Origin: Salidesulfovibrio onnuriiensis
GTDB taxonomy: Bacteria; Desulfobacterota; Desulfovibrionia; Desulfovibrionales; Desulfovibrionaceae
Length of the DNA stretch: 64,000 nucleotides
Direction: 5' to 3'
Assembly (NCBI RefSeq): GCF_008001235.1
Contig: NZ_CP040751.1
Coordinates: 1,037,001-1,101,000, forward strand
Positions 54,947 through 63,112 of this stretch are shown here, one piece after another. The notes under the pieces were generated by a model. It had not been told where the DNA came from. It searched no databases and saw only the letters and a program-made list of their open reading frames with translations. A program made the position numbers and the translations under genes. The first letter of the stretch is position 1; each line of letters begins with the position of its first letter.

Positions 54947-56380
54947 TTGAACCAGACGCAGAACAGCGGCGAAAGGCCGCTTCAGTTCGTCAAGCTGCTC
55001 TCTTGGAGCGTGATGACCCTCATCCTCGGGTCCAGTTTGGCGCTTTCCATCTTCATTTCCAAAACGGCCGAAAACGCCCTGCTCAAGAAGCAGGAGCAGT
55101 TCGGCCTTTTGCTTGCCGAAAACCTCAGCCACCAAGTTTACACCCGTTTCGCCCTGCCGGTCATGATCCGCTATGGCCGCATCAGCCTGAGCGAGGAGGA
55201 CCAGTTCAACCGTCTGGATCAGGTGGTGCGCAACACCATCCACAGCTTCCGGGTGCGCGAGCTGCACATCTTCTCCAAGGACGGCACGGTGACCTATTCG
55301 CTGGACACCGACGAGATGGGCAAGCCGGGCAGCGACCAGAAGGATCTCGACGCGGTCGCCGACGCCTACCAGAACGAACGATTCAAAGCCAAGATCATCG
55401 AGAACATCTCCAAGTTCCGCGCGCTGGTCAGCATCCGGAACCCCAAGCCGGGGTCCATCATGCTCAAGGCCTACTACCCGCTGCGGGCCGAGCAGAACCT
55501 GGCCGCCATCTCGGACAATCCCATCATGGGCATCCTGGAATTCGAGCAGGACATCACCGAGGAATACATGGCCGTCATCAACCTGGAACGGCTTATCGTG
55601 GCCCTTTCCCTGCTCACCTCCCTGGTGCTCTTCATCCTGATCATGACCCTCATGCGCCGGGCCGAAAGGCTGAACATGCAGCGGATTGAGGAAAAGGAAC
55701 TTCTGGAACGCGAGCTGCATCAGCAGGAAAAGCTGGCGGGCATGGGCCGCATGGTGGCCGGGGTAGCGCACGAGATCCGCAACCCCCTGGGCATCATCTG
55801 CTCCAGCTCCGAGCTGATCCTCAAGAAGGCCAGGAAGGAAGAGAATCCGCACACCCGGCTCATCGAGGCCGTGCACGAGGAGGCCAAGCGGCTTTCCCGC
55901 ACCGTGGGGGAATTCCTGGACTACGCCCGGCCCAAGCATCCGAACCTGTTCGACCTGGACGTGGGCCGGATCCTGGACCAGGTGGCCGTGTTTCTGGAGC
56001 CCGAATGCGAGAAGCTGGGCGTGACCATCGACCGCATCTACCACGGCGACCTTTCGGCCCGGGGGGACAAGGACCTTCTGTACCGCGCCTTCTACAACAT
56101 CGTTTCCAACGCCATGCAGGCCATGGAAAAGGGCGGCAAGGTCAGCGTCAGCGCCGTGGGTGACAATGGCGTGGTGCACGTGACCGTCTCGGACACGGGG
56201 CCGGGTTTTGACGAGGAGAGCCTGGGCAAGGTGCGCGACCCGTTCTTCACCACCAAGGACACGGGCACGGGCCTGGGGCTGGCCATCGTCAACTCCATCA
56301 TGGAAAGCCACAAGGCCCAGTTCCAGATCGGCAACAATGCCGAGGGCGGGGCGCGCATCGACATGATCATCCCGAAGTAA
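54947..56380 (+). CDS. Membrane sensor histidine kinase
   Basis: The frame begins at a TTG (54947) only 4 nt after the pgi stop, with GGGAG about 10 nt upstream; a later in-frame ATG at about residue 23 would cut into the first helix. The 477-residue product has two membrane helices (about 20-40 and 205-230) flanking a periplasmic sensor of 165 residues. A coiled linker leads to HisKA (GVAHEIRNPLGII, acceptor His near 268) and a HATPase with NIVSNAMQAM, SDTGPGFDEE and GTGLGLAIVNS. No receiver is attached and no partner regulator is next to it. The signal is unknown. Confidence 0.9.
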   Translation: MNQTQNSGERPLQFVKLLSWSVMTLILGSSLALSIFISKTAENALLKKQEQFGLLLAENLSHQVYTRFALPVMIRYGRISLSEEDQFNRLDQVVRNTIHSFRVRELHIFSKDGTVTYSLDTDEMGKPGSDQKDLDAVADAYQNERFKAKIIENISKFRALVSIRNPKPGSIMLKAYYPLRAEQNLAAISDNPIMGILEFEQDITEEYMAVINLERLIVALSLLTSLVLFILIMTLMRRAERLNMQRIEEKELLERELHQQEKLAGMGRMVAGVAHEIRNPLGIICSSSELILKKARKEENPHTRLIEAVHEEAKRLSRTVGEFLDYARPKHPNLFDLDVGRILDQVAVFLEPECEKLGVTIDRIYHGDLSARGDKDLLYRAFYNIVSNAMQAMEKGGKVSVSAVGDNGVVHVTVSDTGPGFDEESLGKVRDPFFTTKDTGTGLGLAIVNSIMESHKAQFQIGNNAEGGARIDMIIPK

Positions 56381-56381
56381 A

Positions 56382-56417
56382 GGCTGCCCAGAAGGACGCA
56401 TCTACTTTGTTGTTTCA
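56382..56417 (+). repeat. Partial family 1 element (copy E)
   Basis: GGCTGCCCAGAAGG, then TTGTTGTTTC, matches the left end of copies A and C. It begins 1 nt after the kinase stop. The right end is missing and a different hairpin follows. Confidence 0.55.
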
Positions 56418-56460
56418 AAAAACAGCCCACGGCTTGCCTTGCAAGCCGTGGGCTGTTTTT
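56418..56460. terminator. Bidirectional terminator between kinase and rdgB
   Basis: AAAAACAGCCCACGGCTTG (56418-56436) pairs perfectly over 19 bp with its complement at 56442-56460, with a 5-nt loop. A- and T-runs at both ends let it stop both converging genes. Confidence 0.93.
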
Positions 56461-56506
56461 CGTCTGGAGTTGAAAGGGGCGAGCCATTTGGTCGCCGGAG
56501 GCGTCC

Positions 56507-57115
56507 TTATTTCCGCGCCTTTTCCCAGAAGCCGGGCCAGATCTCCAGCATCCTGCGGATGGCCTTGCCCCGGTGGGAGCGGGAATGCTTGAGCTCCGCC
56601 GAGATCTCGGCCACGTGCCTGCCCAGTTCCGGGTCCACGAAGATGACATCGTAGCCGAAGCCGCCTTCGCCGCGATATTCGTAGCCGATGCGGCCCTCGT
56701 AGGAGCCCTCGGTGGTGATTTCCTCGCCGTTGGGAGCCACGGCCGCCATGATGCAGCGGTACCGGGCCGTGCGTTTTTCGTCGGGCACGCCGTCCAGTTC
56801 CTTGAGCAGCTTTTCGTTGTTGGCGTGGTCGTCGTGGCCGTCGCCCGCGAAACGGGCCGAGTAGACGCCCGGCGCGCCGCCCAGGTGGTCCACCTCCAGG
56901 CCGGAGTCGTCGGCAACCGCCACCAGGCCGGTGGCCTTGCACACGGTGCGCGCCTTGATGAGCGCATTGTCCCGGAAGGTCTCGCCGTCCTCCACGATGT
57001 CGCCGATCTCGGGGAAATCGGACAGGGGCTTCACTTCCACGCCCAAAGGCTTGAGCAGTTCCGCGAATTCCCGGATCTTCCCCTTGTTGTTGGTAGCCAG
57101 AACGATCGTATCCAC
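56507..57115 (-). CDS. rdgB: XTP/dITP diphosphatase (RdgB/HAM1 family)
   Basis: This 202-residue protein has the HAM1 pattern: VLATNNKGKIREFAELL at the start, DDSGLEVDHLGGAPGVYSARFAG (about 69-91), then GEGGFGYDVIFVDPE and SHRGKAIRRM. It hydrolyses non-canonical purine nucleoside triphosphates such as dITP and XTP to monophosphates, keeping them out of DNA and RNA. The start MDTIVLATNN is normal. It lies 164 bp after the neighbouring kinase gene, with a hairpin repeat in between. Confidence 0.95.
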   Translation of the reverse strand: MDTIVLATNNKGKIREFAELLKPLGVEVKPLSDFPEIGDIVEDGETFRDNALIKARTVCKATGLVAVADDSGLEVDHLGGAPGVYSARFAGDGHDDHANNEKLLKELDGVPDEKRTARYRCIMAAVAPNGEEITTEGSYEGRIGYEYRGEGGFGYDVIFVDPELGRHVAEISAELKHSRSHRGKAIRRMLEIWPGFWEKARK

Positions 57116-57189
57116 GAATGATCTCCATCACGGCTGCTTCCAGGCGCGCCGGCGAACAGCCCTTGTGTTTGTGTTCAACCCCGGAATTT

Positions 57190-57260
57190 TGGTGGGGAGG
57201 GATGGGGATTGGAGGAAAAAAGGAGTTCCTTTTTCAAAAGGCGCTCCTCTCTTCCCCCAA
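57190..57260 (+). repeat. GC-rich hairpin repeat (family 2, copy 3, diverged)
   Basis: GGTGGGGAGGGATGGGG, then GGAGTTCCTTTTTCAAAAGG and CTCC..TTCCCC, follows the same block order as 38539-38620. The stem is imperfect. It lies between the kinase and rdgB genes. Confidence 0.5.
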
Positions 57261-57279
57261 CAACAACCGACAGGATTTC

Positions 57280-58761
57280 TTACTCGGGAGCCGGGGATTC
57301 CGCAACCGCAAGAATGGGCGGCAGGAGCAGGGTGATGCGCGTGCCCTTGCCCACGGAGCTGGTCAGGTCCACTTCGCCGCCGATCTCGTCCATGATCTTG
57401 CGGGTCATGGCCAGCCCCAGGCCCGAGCCTTTGCCCTTGGTGCTGAAGAAGGGGCTGAAGATCTTTTCACGCACCTCGGGCTCGATGCCCACGCCCGTGT
57501 CTTCCACGGTGAGGGTTGCGTAGTCCCGGTTCATGCCCGTGGCAATGGTCAGCACCCCGCCTTCGGGCATGGCCTCGATGGCGTTCTTGACCAGGTTGAT
57601 GAGACATTGCTTGATGACCTCGGGGTTGGCCTTGACCATGGCCATGCCCGCCTCCAGCTCCCTGACCAGTTCGATGTGCTGCTGGGACAGGCCGAGCCCC
57701 ATGACCTCCATGGTGGAAGTGACCAGCTCGTTGATGTCCACCATGGTGATCTCGGCCTCGGTGGGCCGGGTGAAATTGATGATGCTCTTGAGGATGATGT
57801 CCAGGCGGCGCGATTCCTCGAGAATGATGTTCAGCTTTTCCCGCACCTTGTCGTCCACGGACTTGTTGCGCACCAGGGAGTTGGCGAACCCGCTGATGGT
57901 GAACAGGGGGTTGCGGATCTCATGGGCGATGTACGTGGAAAGCTCGCCGATGGAGGCCAGTTTTTCGGACTGCTGCAGCCGCTGCTCCATTTCCATGCGG
58001 CGGGTGATGTTGCGGCGCATGGCCACCACGTTGCACAGGTTGCCCGCCTCGTCGTGGATGGGGTAGGTGTAGATGCGATAGTACTGGACGCGCCCGTCCT
58101 CTCCGACGTATGAGGCAAGGGCCTCGCCGCGTTCGTCGGTATGCAGGGTCTGCTGGAAGGGACAGTCGTGCTCTTCGTTGCCCATGGCATGCATGCCCGT
58201 GAAAATGGCATGCAGGTCGCGGCCGATGATCTTCCGGCTGGGCATGTCGGCCCGGTCGCGGGCCTTCTGGTTGGAGTCCAGTACCCGGCCGTCCAGGTCC
58301 AGGAACAGGATCTCCTCGTCCATCTGGTCGATGATGGTCTTGAGCATGCTCTGGGTGTGCAGCAGGTCCAGCTTGCAGGCCACCCACATCTTGTCCTGGG
58401 TCAGCAGCTTGATGAAGAAGTTGGCGGCCGTCTGTTCCACCAGCGTGATGTGGGACGGCAGGGTCGCCCGGAGCTCGGCCACAAAGGACGGACGCCCCGT
58501 GGCCTCGATGACCAGGTTGATTTCCGGATGCTTTTCGAGCATCTCCTGGTAATTGGTGTAGGTGCGGATGGACCCGACCGGCTGGTACAGGCCGGGCAGG
58601 GCTCCCTGGCCCGGGAAGGCGGCGGCCACGATGCCGATTTCGCCCAAGACGGCGTCATTGGCCTGGTCCCGGAATGTTTCCCAGAAGGCCATGAGCGCGG
58701 GGAGATCCCCGATCACGCCGATGGAATAGCGTTTGCCGTCGACTACTTGACTGGACACCAT
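57280..58761 (-). CDS. PAS histidine kinase with Rossmann-like N-terminal domain
   Basis: This protein has about 493 residues (ATG at 58761, GGGAG 7 nt upstream). Residues 10-130 look like a Rossmann-type nucleotide-binding unit: IGVIGDLPALMAFWETFRD, GEIGIVAAAFPG, NLVIEATGRPSFVAEL, then ITLVEQTAANFF. A PAS domain (about 150-260) follows, then HisKA (YIAHEIRNPLFTI, acceptor His near 283) and a HATPase with NLVKNAIEAM, DTGVGIEPE and GSGLGLAMTR. It is soluble. Such an N-terminus could sense NAD(P) or a metabolite; this is inference. No regulator is adjacent. The ATG at 58827 in the same frame is less likely. Confidence 0.87.
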   Translation of the reverse strand: MVSSQVVDGKRYSIGVIGDLPALMAFWETFRDQANDAVLGEIGIVAAAFPGQGALPGLYQPVGSIRTYTNYQEMLEKHPEINLVIEATGRPSFVAELRATLPSHITLVEQTAANFFIKLLTQDKMWVACKLDLLHTQSMLKTIIDQMDEEILFLDLDGRVLDSNQKARDRADMPSRKIIGRDLHAIFTGMHAMGNEEHDCPFQQTLHTDERGEALASYVGEDGRVQYYRIYTYPIHDEAGNLCNVVAMRRNITRRMEMEQRLQQSEKLASIGELSTYIAHEIRNPLFTISGFANSLVRNKSVDDKVREKLNIILEESRRLDIILKSIINFTRPTEAEITMVDINELVTSTMEVMGLGLSQQHIELVRELEAGMAMVKANPEVIKQCLINLVKNAIEAMPEGGVLTIATGMNRDYATLTVEDTGVGIEPEVREKIFSPFFSTKGKGSGLGLAMTRKIMDEIGGEVDLTSSVGKGTRITLLLPPILAVAESPAPE

Positions 58762-58792
58762 ACAAAACTCCCGGTGGTTGGCAGTGATTGTA

Positions 58793-58812
58793 CCGTACCA
58801 TTCTATACGGTG
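58793..58812. promoter_or_regulatory. Inverted repeat in the kinase/rimO divergent region
   Basis: ACCGTA-N8-TACGGT forms a perfect 6-bp inverted repeat about 32 bp upstream of the kinase start. It could be an operator or a stem in the leader; nothing else supports either. Confidence 0.3.
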
Positions 58813-58867
58813 CTGGACAATGCGCAAGACTGTTTTATGACTTATCCCAATGTCGAAAACACTATAT

Positions 58868-58873
58868 TATAAT
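58868..58873 (+). promoter_or_regulatory. -10 box of rimO
   Basis: This is a perfect TATAAT, about 20 bp before the rimO ATG and just upstream of the AGGA ribosome site. No good -35 is seen at 17 bp. The mRNA leader would be very short. Confidence 0.5.
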
Positions 58874-58893
58874 CAGTATAACAGGACCCTTTC

Positions 58894-60210
58894 ATGATAG
58901 AGACGAAACCCCTTTCCGTGCTGACCATCAGCCTTGGCTGCCCCAAGAACCGCGTGGACACGGAACGCCTTCTCGGCGCGCTGGGTACGGGCGTGCGGCC
59001 CGTGGACGAGGTGGCCGGGGCCGACCTGGTGCTCATCAACACCTGCGGCTTCATCGAGCCCGCAGTGGAGGAATCGGTCTCCACCATTCTGGGAACCGTG
59101 CAGGACATGGAGGACATGACCGGGAAACGTCCGGTGCTGGCCGTGGCCGGGTGTTTGGTGAGCCGGTACGGCAGCGACCTCATGTCCGAAATGCCCGAGG
59201 TGGACCTCTGGCTGTCCACGGACGAGCTGGAACGGTGGCCCGGCATGGTGGAAAAGGCTCTGGGCCGCACCGCCGACGAGAGCCTGCCCCGCAGCCTGAG
59301 CACCGGGCCGGGATACGCCTACCTCAAGATCAGCGAGGGGTGCTCCCACGACTGTAAATTCTGCACCATTCCGTCCATCCGGGGCGCGCACCGCAGCTGG
59401 ACCGTGGACTACCTGGCGGAAGAGGCCGCCCGGCTGGTTTCCGGCGGCGTGCCCGAACTGATCGTGGTGGGCCAGGACTCCACCCACTACGGCTCGGACC
59501 TGGGGCTCAAGAACGGGCTGCAACAGCTGCTGGAGGCGCTCCTGCCCCTGCCCGGCCTGGAGTGGCTGCGGCTCATGTATCTTTATCCGGCAGGGCTCAC
59601 CGAAAGCCTGCTGAGCTTTCTGCGCGACGCGGGCAAGCCGTTCCTACCCTATTTCGACATCCCGCTGCAGCACGCCCATCCCGAGGTGCTCTCGTCCATG
59701 GGCAGGCCCTTTGCCCACAACCCGGACAAGGTCGTGGAGCGGGTGCGCAAGTATTTCCCGGAAGCGGCCCTGCGCACCACCTTCATTGTGGGCTATCCCG
59801 GCGAGACCGACGAACATTTCCAACAGCTCATGGACTTTGTGGAGCGGACCCGTTTCCATCACCTGGGCGTGTTTCCGTACTGGCCCGAGGACGGCACTCC
59901 CGCCGCGGCCATGGACAACCAGGTCCCGGACGAGGTCAAGATCGAACGGCGCGACGCGCTCATGGAGCTGCAATCCTCCATTTCCGAGGAGATCATGGCC
60001 GGATACGTGGGCGAAAAACTTCCCGTGCTCGTGGAGGAGCCCTCGCCGGAATGGCCGGGCCTGTTTACGGGCCGCACCTGGTTCCAGGCCCCGGAGGTGG
60101 ACGGCATCACCTATGTGAGCGCCGAGCCCGGCGTGGAACTCGTTCCCGGCACCATCGTGGAGGCCGAGATCGAGCAGGCCCAGACCTACGACCTGGTGGG
60201 GCTGGTGTAG
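58894..60210 (+). CDS. rimO: Ribosomal protein S12 methylthiotransferase RimO
   Basis: This 438-residue radical SAM methylthiotransferase has the N-terminal cluster from Cys16 (LGCPKNRVD), Cys51 (NTCGFIEPAVEES) and Cys87 (AGCLVSRYG). The radical SAM cluster is in GCSHDCKFCTIPSIRG (Cys150, Cys154, Cys157). A C-terminal TRAM domain starts near 375. It adds a methylthio group to an Asp of ribosomal protein S12. AGGA is 7 nt before the ATG. It is divergent from the kinase gene. Confidence 0.96.
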   Translation: MIETKPLSVLTISLGCPKNRVDTERLLGALGTGVRPVDEVAGADLVLINTCGFIEPAVEESVSTILGTVQDMEDMTGKRPVLAVAGCLVSRYGSDLMSEMPEVDLWLSTDELERWPGMVEKALGRTADESLPRSLSTGPGYAYLKISEGCSHDCKFCTIPSIRGAHRSWTVDYLAEEAARLVSGGVPELIVVGQDSTHYGSDLGLKNGLQQLLEALLPLPGLEWLRLMYLYPAGLTESLLSFLRDAGKPFLPYFDIPLQHAHPEVLSSMGRPFAHNPDKVVERVRKYFPEAALRTTFIVGYPGETDEHFQQLMDFVERTRFHHLGVFPYWPEDGTPAAAMDNQVPDEVKIERRDALMELQSSISEEIMAGYVGEKLPVLVEEPSPEWPGLFTGRTWFQAPEVDGITYVSAEPGVELVPGTIVEAEIEQAQTYDLVGLV

Positions 60211-60321
60211 ATTTCAGGGCCGGGGCGCAATCCCCGGCCTTTTTCCCCGCGCCCGATCCATTGACACGCCGGTGGCCGGGACATACTTTCCCAAAACTGT
60301 CTTTCCATATACATAACCGAC

Positions 60322-61704
60322 ATGCCCCCAAAGCAGCTCACTCCTGAACAGGAATCCTTTCTGGCCGACCTTTTCCCGGGCACGGGCCTGCTGACCTCCC
60401 CCGAACGGGTGGCTCCCTTTTCCGCGGACGCCAGCCGGTTGCGCGCCATGCCCCTGGCCGTGGTGCGCCCGGAGACCGCCGGGCAGGTGGCGGAACTGCT
60501 GCGCTGGGCCGACACCGAACGCATGCCCCTGTATCCCCGGGCCCGGGGAACCGGCACCGTGGGCAATGCCGTGCCCGCGCAGCCGGGCATCGTGGTTTCC
60601 ATGCTGGCCATGAATCGCATCCTGGACATCGATGAGCGGGACTTCGTGGCCGTGGTCCAGCCCGGCGTCATCACCGGCGACCTGCAGCGGGCCGTGGCTG
60701 AAAAACGCATGTTCTATCCGCCCGACCCGGCCAGTTCGGGGTTTTCCACGGTGGGCGGCAATGTCTCCACCTGTGCGGGCGGGCTGCGGGCCGTGAAGTA
60801 CGGCGTGACCCGCGACTACGTGCTGGGCCTGGAGGCCGTGCTGCCGGGAGGCCGGACCCTGCGTTCGGGCGGGCGCTCCCACAAGGACGTGGTGGGCCTG
60901 GACCTCACGAGACTTTTCGCGGGCTCGGCTGGCAAGCTCGGGCTCATCACCGAACTGACGCTGAAGCTGCTGCCCAGGCCCGAGACAACGGCCTCGGTTC
61001 TGGCGGGTTTTTCCGATATCCATCGCGCCATGGAAGGTGCCGCCGCCGTGTTTGGGGCGGGCATTCTTCCGGCGGCCCTGGAGTTCATGGACAAGGCCAC
61101 GCTCTCGGCCCTGGAGCTTGCCGGAACCTCGCCCCTGCCCAGGGAGGCCCGCGCCGCTCTGCTGGTGCGCGTGGACGGTTCCGAAGCCGTGGTACGGGCC
61201 GAGCTGGAACGGCTGGAAACGGCCCTGCGCCGGACCTCGCCCGCACAGCTCCTGGCGGGAAGGGGAGAGGACGAGGAAGCCCTCTGGGACGTGCGCCGGG
61301 GCATCAGCCCGGCCTCGTTCAACCTCAAGCCCGACAAGCTGAGCGAGGACATCGCGGTGCCGCGCGGCCGCGTGGCCGAGGCCGTGGACGGCGTGCACGC
61401 CATTGCCGCGAAACACAGCCTGACCATCATGTGTTTCGGGCACCTGGGCGACGGAAACATCCACGTAAACATCATGCACAATGCCTCCTGGCCCGAGGAG
61501 GCCGCCAGCGCGGCCCGGGCCAAGGACGAGGTCTTCGGGCTGGCCCTTTCCCTGGGCGGCACCATTTCGGGCGAGCACGGCACGGGCCTGACCAAGGCCG
61601 ACTACGTGGCCCGGCAACTGGACCCGCTGCAACAGAATCTCATGACCGACATCAAGCGACTCTTCGACCCCCACGGGATCATGAATCCCGGAAAAGGCTG
61701 GTAA
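60322..61704 (+). CDS. FAD-binding 2-hydroxyacid dehydrogenase (GlcD/D-lactate dehydrogenase type)
   Basis: This 460-residue protein has an FAD-binding PCMH domain (about 35-215: YPRARGTGTVGNAVPAQPG, PDPASSGFSTVGGNVSTCAGGLRAVKYG) and an FAD-linked oxidase C-terminal domain with GHLGDGNIHVNIM and ISGEHGTGLTKADYV. It belongs to the GlcD/Dld group that oxidises glycolate or D-lactate. The nearby CCG-type Fe-S protein is the usual electron-accepting partner, here separated by a transporter gene. It likely works at the cytoplasmic face and passes electrons to the quinone pool. The substrate cannot be fixed from sequence. Confidence 0.92.
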   Translation: MPPKQLTPEQESFLADLFPGTGLLTSPERVAPFSADASRLRAMPLAVVRPETAGQVAELLRWADTERMPLYPRARGTGTVGNAVPAQPGIVVSMLAMNRILDIDERDFVAVVQPGVITGDLQRAVAEKRMFYPPDPASSGFSTVGGNVSTCAGGLRAVKYGVTRDYVLGLEAVLPGGRTLRSGGRSHKDVVGLDLTRLFAGSAGKLGLITELTLKLLPRPETTASVLAGFSDIHRAMEGAAAVFGAGILPAALEFMDKATLSALELAGTSPLPREARAALLVRVDGSEAVVRAELERLETALRRTSPAQLLAGRGEDEEALWDVRRGISPASFNLKPDKLSEDIAVPRGRVAEAVDGVHAIAAKHSLTIMCFGHLGDGNIHVNIMHNASWPEEAASAARAKDEVFGLALSLGGTISGEHGTGLTKADYVARQLDPLQQNLMTDIKRLFDPHGIMNPGKGW

Positions 61705-61708
61705 TCAC

Positions 61709-63112
61709 ATGCTCAAGCGGGAAGATCTCATTGTTCTCAGCGTCTGTTTCGGCGCGTTCATCAGTTGCCTGGACAGCTATATCGTCAACATATCCCTGCC
61801 GGAGATTGCCACGGCCTTCAACACGGACGTGGTCAGCGTTTCGGCCGTCACGGTCTATTATTCGCTGCTCATGACCTGTTCCATGCTGGTCTGGGGCAAG
61901 GCCGCGGACCGCCTGGGAGCCCGCAGGCTCTTTCTGGCCGGTTACGTCGTGTTCACCCTGAGCTCCCTGGCCTGCGGCCTGGCCTCCAGCCTGGAAATGC
62001 TGGTGGTGGCCCGCTGCGTCCAGGGTGTGGGCGCGGCCTCCCTGTTCGCCATCGGCATGACCATCGTGGCCCTGTACGTGCCGCCCCACATGCTGGGCAA
62101 GGCCTACGGGCTGGTAGCCACGTCCGGGGCCCTGGGCCTGACCTTCGGCGCGCCCCTGGGAGGGCTCATCACCGGCCTGTTCGACTGGCGCGGCGTGTTC
62201 CTGGTCAACGTGCCCATCGGCATCCTGGCCTGGATGCTGACCCGCCAGGCCGTTCCCCGGACCGAGGAGAGGAACGAGGTGGGCAAGCCCTTTGACATCA
62301 TGGGCGCGCTGCTCAGTTCCGCGGCCCTGTTTTCCCTGGTCTGGGCCGCTTCGGCCTGTGAGCGCCAGGGATGGCAATCCCCGGATTTCCTCATCTTTTC
62401 CGGGCTTGCCGTGGCGCTTGCCGTCCTGTTCATCCTGCAGGAGCGCCGCCATTCCAGCCCGCTGGTCAACCCGGCCCTGTTCCGGGACCGGGGATTCCCC
62501 CTGGCCGTGAGCGTGGGCATGATTCTCATGTTCACCCTGGGCGGAGTGGCCCTGATCATTCCCTTCCACCTCATCTGGGGCAAGGGGCTTTCCGTGGAAA
62601 CGGCCGGGCTGGTCATGGCCATGTTCTCGGGCGTGGGCGCGGTGCTCAGTCCCTTCACCGGCAGGCTGGCCGACAAGGTGGGCGCGGCGCGGCTCTGTCT
62701 GGCGGCCATGGTCCTGGGAGCAGGCGCCTCCCTGTTTTTCGCCAATACCGCCCAGATGCCGGGCCTGACCACCACCTTCATTTTTCTGCTGGTTTTCGGC
62801 CTGGGAACCAGCCTGTTCTTTCCGGGCGGCAACGCCCTGATCATGCAGCTGGCCCCCCGGGAACACAAGGGAACCGCGGGCGCGGTCAACGCCACCTCGC
62901 GCACCCTGGGCATGGCGCTGGGCGCTTCCATTTTCGCGGCCCTGCTGCCGCACCACGGCGTTACCGGCGAGCTGCCCCCCGGGGCCATGTTCGTGCCCTG
63001 GACCTTTGCGGCCGTGGTCCTGGCCGTGGCCCTGCTGATGTGTTTCCCGCTGGTCACGGACGAGCGCCGCAAGAAGCGTGAACTGCGCGAGCGCGAAGGG
63101 AGCGGGGCCTAA
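61709..63112 (+). CDS. MFS transporter, DHA2 (14-helix) type
   Basis: This 467-residue protein has about 14 membrane helices, starting LIVLSVCFGAFISCLDSYIVNISLPEIA. It has the MFS loop GKAADRLGARRLFLAG and motif C-like YGLVATSGALGLTFGAPLGGLI. This is the DHA2 drug:proton antiporter pattern. Placed between a 2-hydroxyacid dehydrogenase and its Fe-S partner, it may export or import the same acid, though the family usually extrudes drugs. Start and stop overlap or nearly touch both neighbours (4 nt before; TAATG after). Confidence 0.9.
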   Translation: MLKREDLIVLSVCFGAFISCLDSYIVNISLPEIATAFNTDVVSVSAVTVYYSLLMTCSMLVWGKAADRLGARRLFLAGYVVFTLSSLACGLASSLEMLVVARCVQGVGAASLFAIGMTIVALYVPPHMLGKAYGLVATSGALGLTFGAPLGGLITGLFDWRGVFLVNVPIGILAWMLTRQAVPRTEERNEVGKPFDIMGALLSSAALFSLVWAASACERQGWQSPDFLIFSGLAVALAVLFILQERRHSSPLVNPALFRDRGFPLAVSVGMILMFTLGGVALIIPFHLIWGKGLSVETAGLVMAMFSGVGAVLSPFTGRLADKVGAARLCLAAMVLGAGASLFFANTAQMPGLTTTFIFLLVFGLGTSLFFPGGNALIMQLAPREHKGTAGAVNATSRTLGMALGASIFAALLPHHGVTGELPPGAMFVPWTFAAVVLAVALLMCFPLVTDERRKKRELREREGSGA

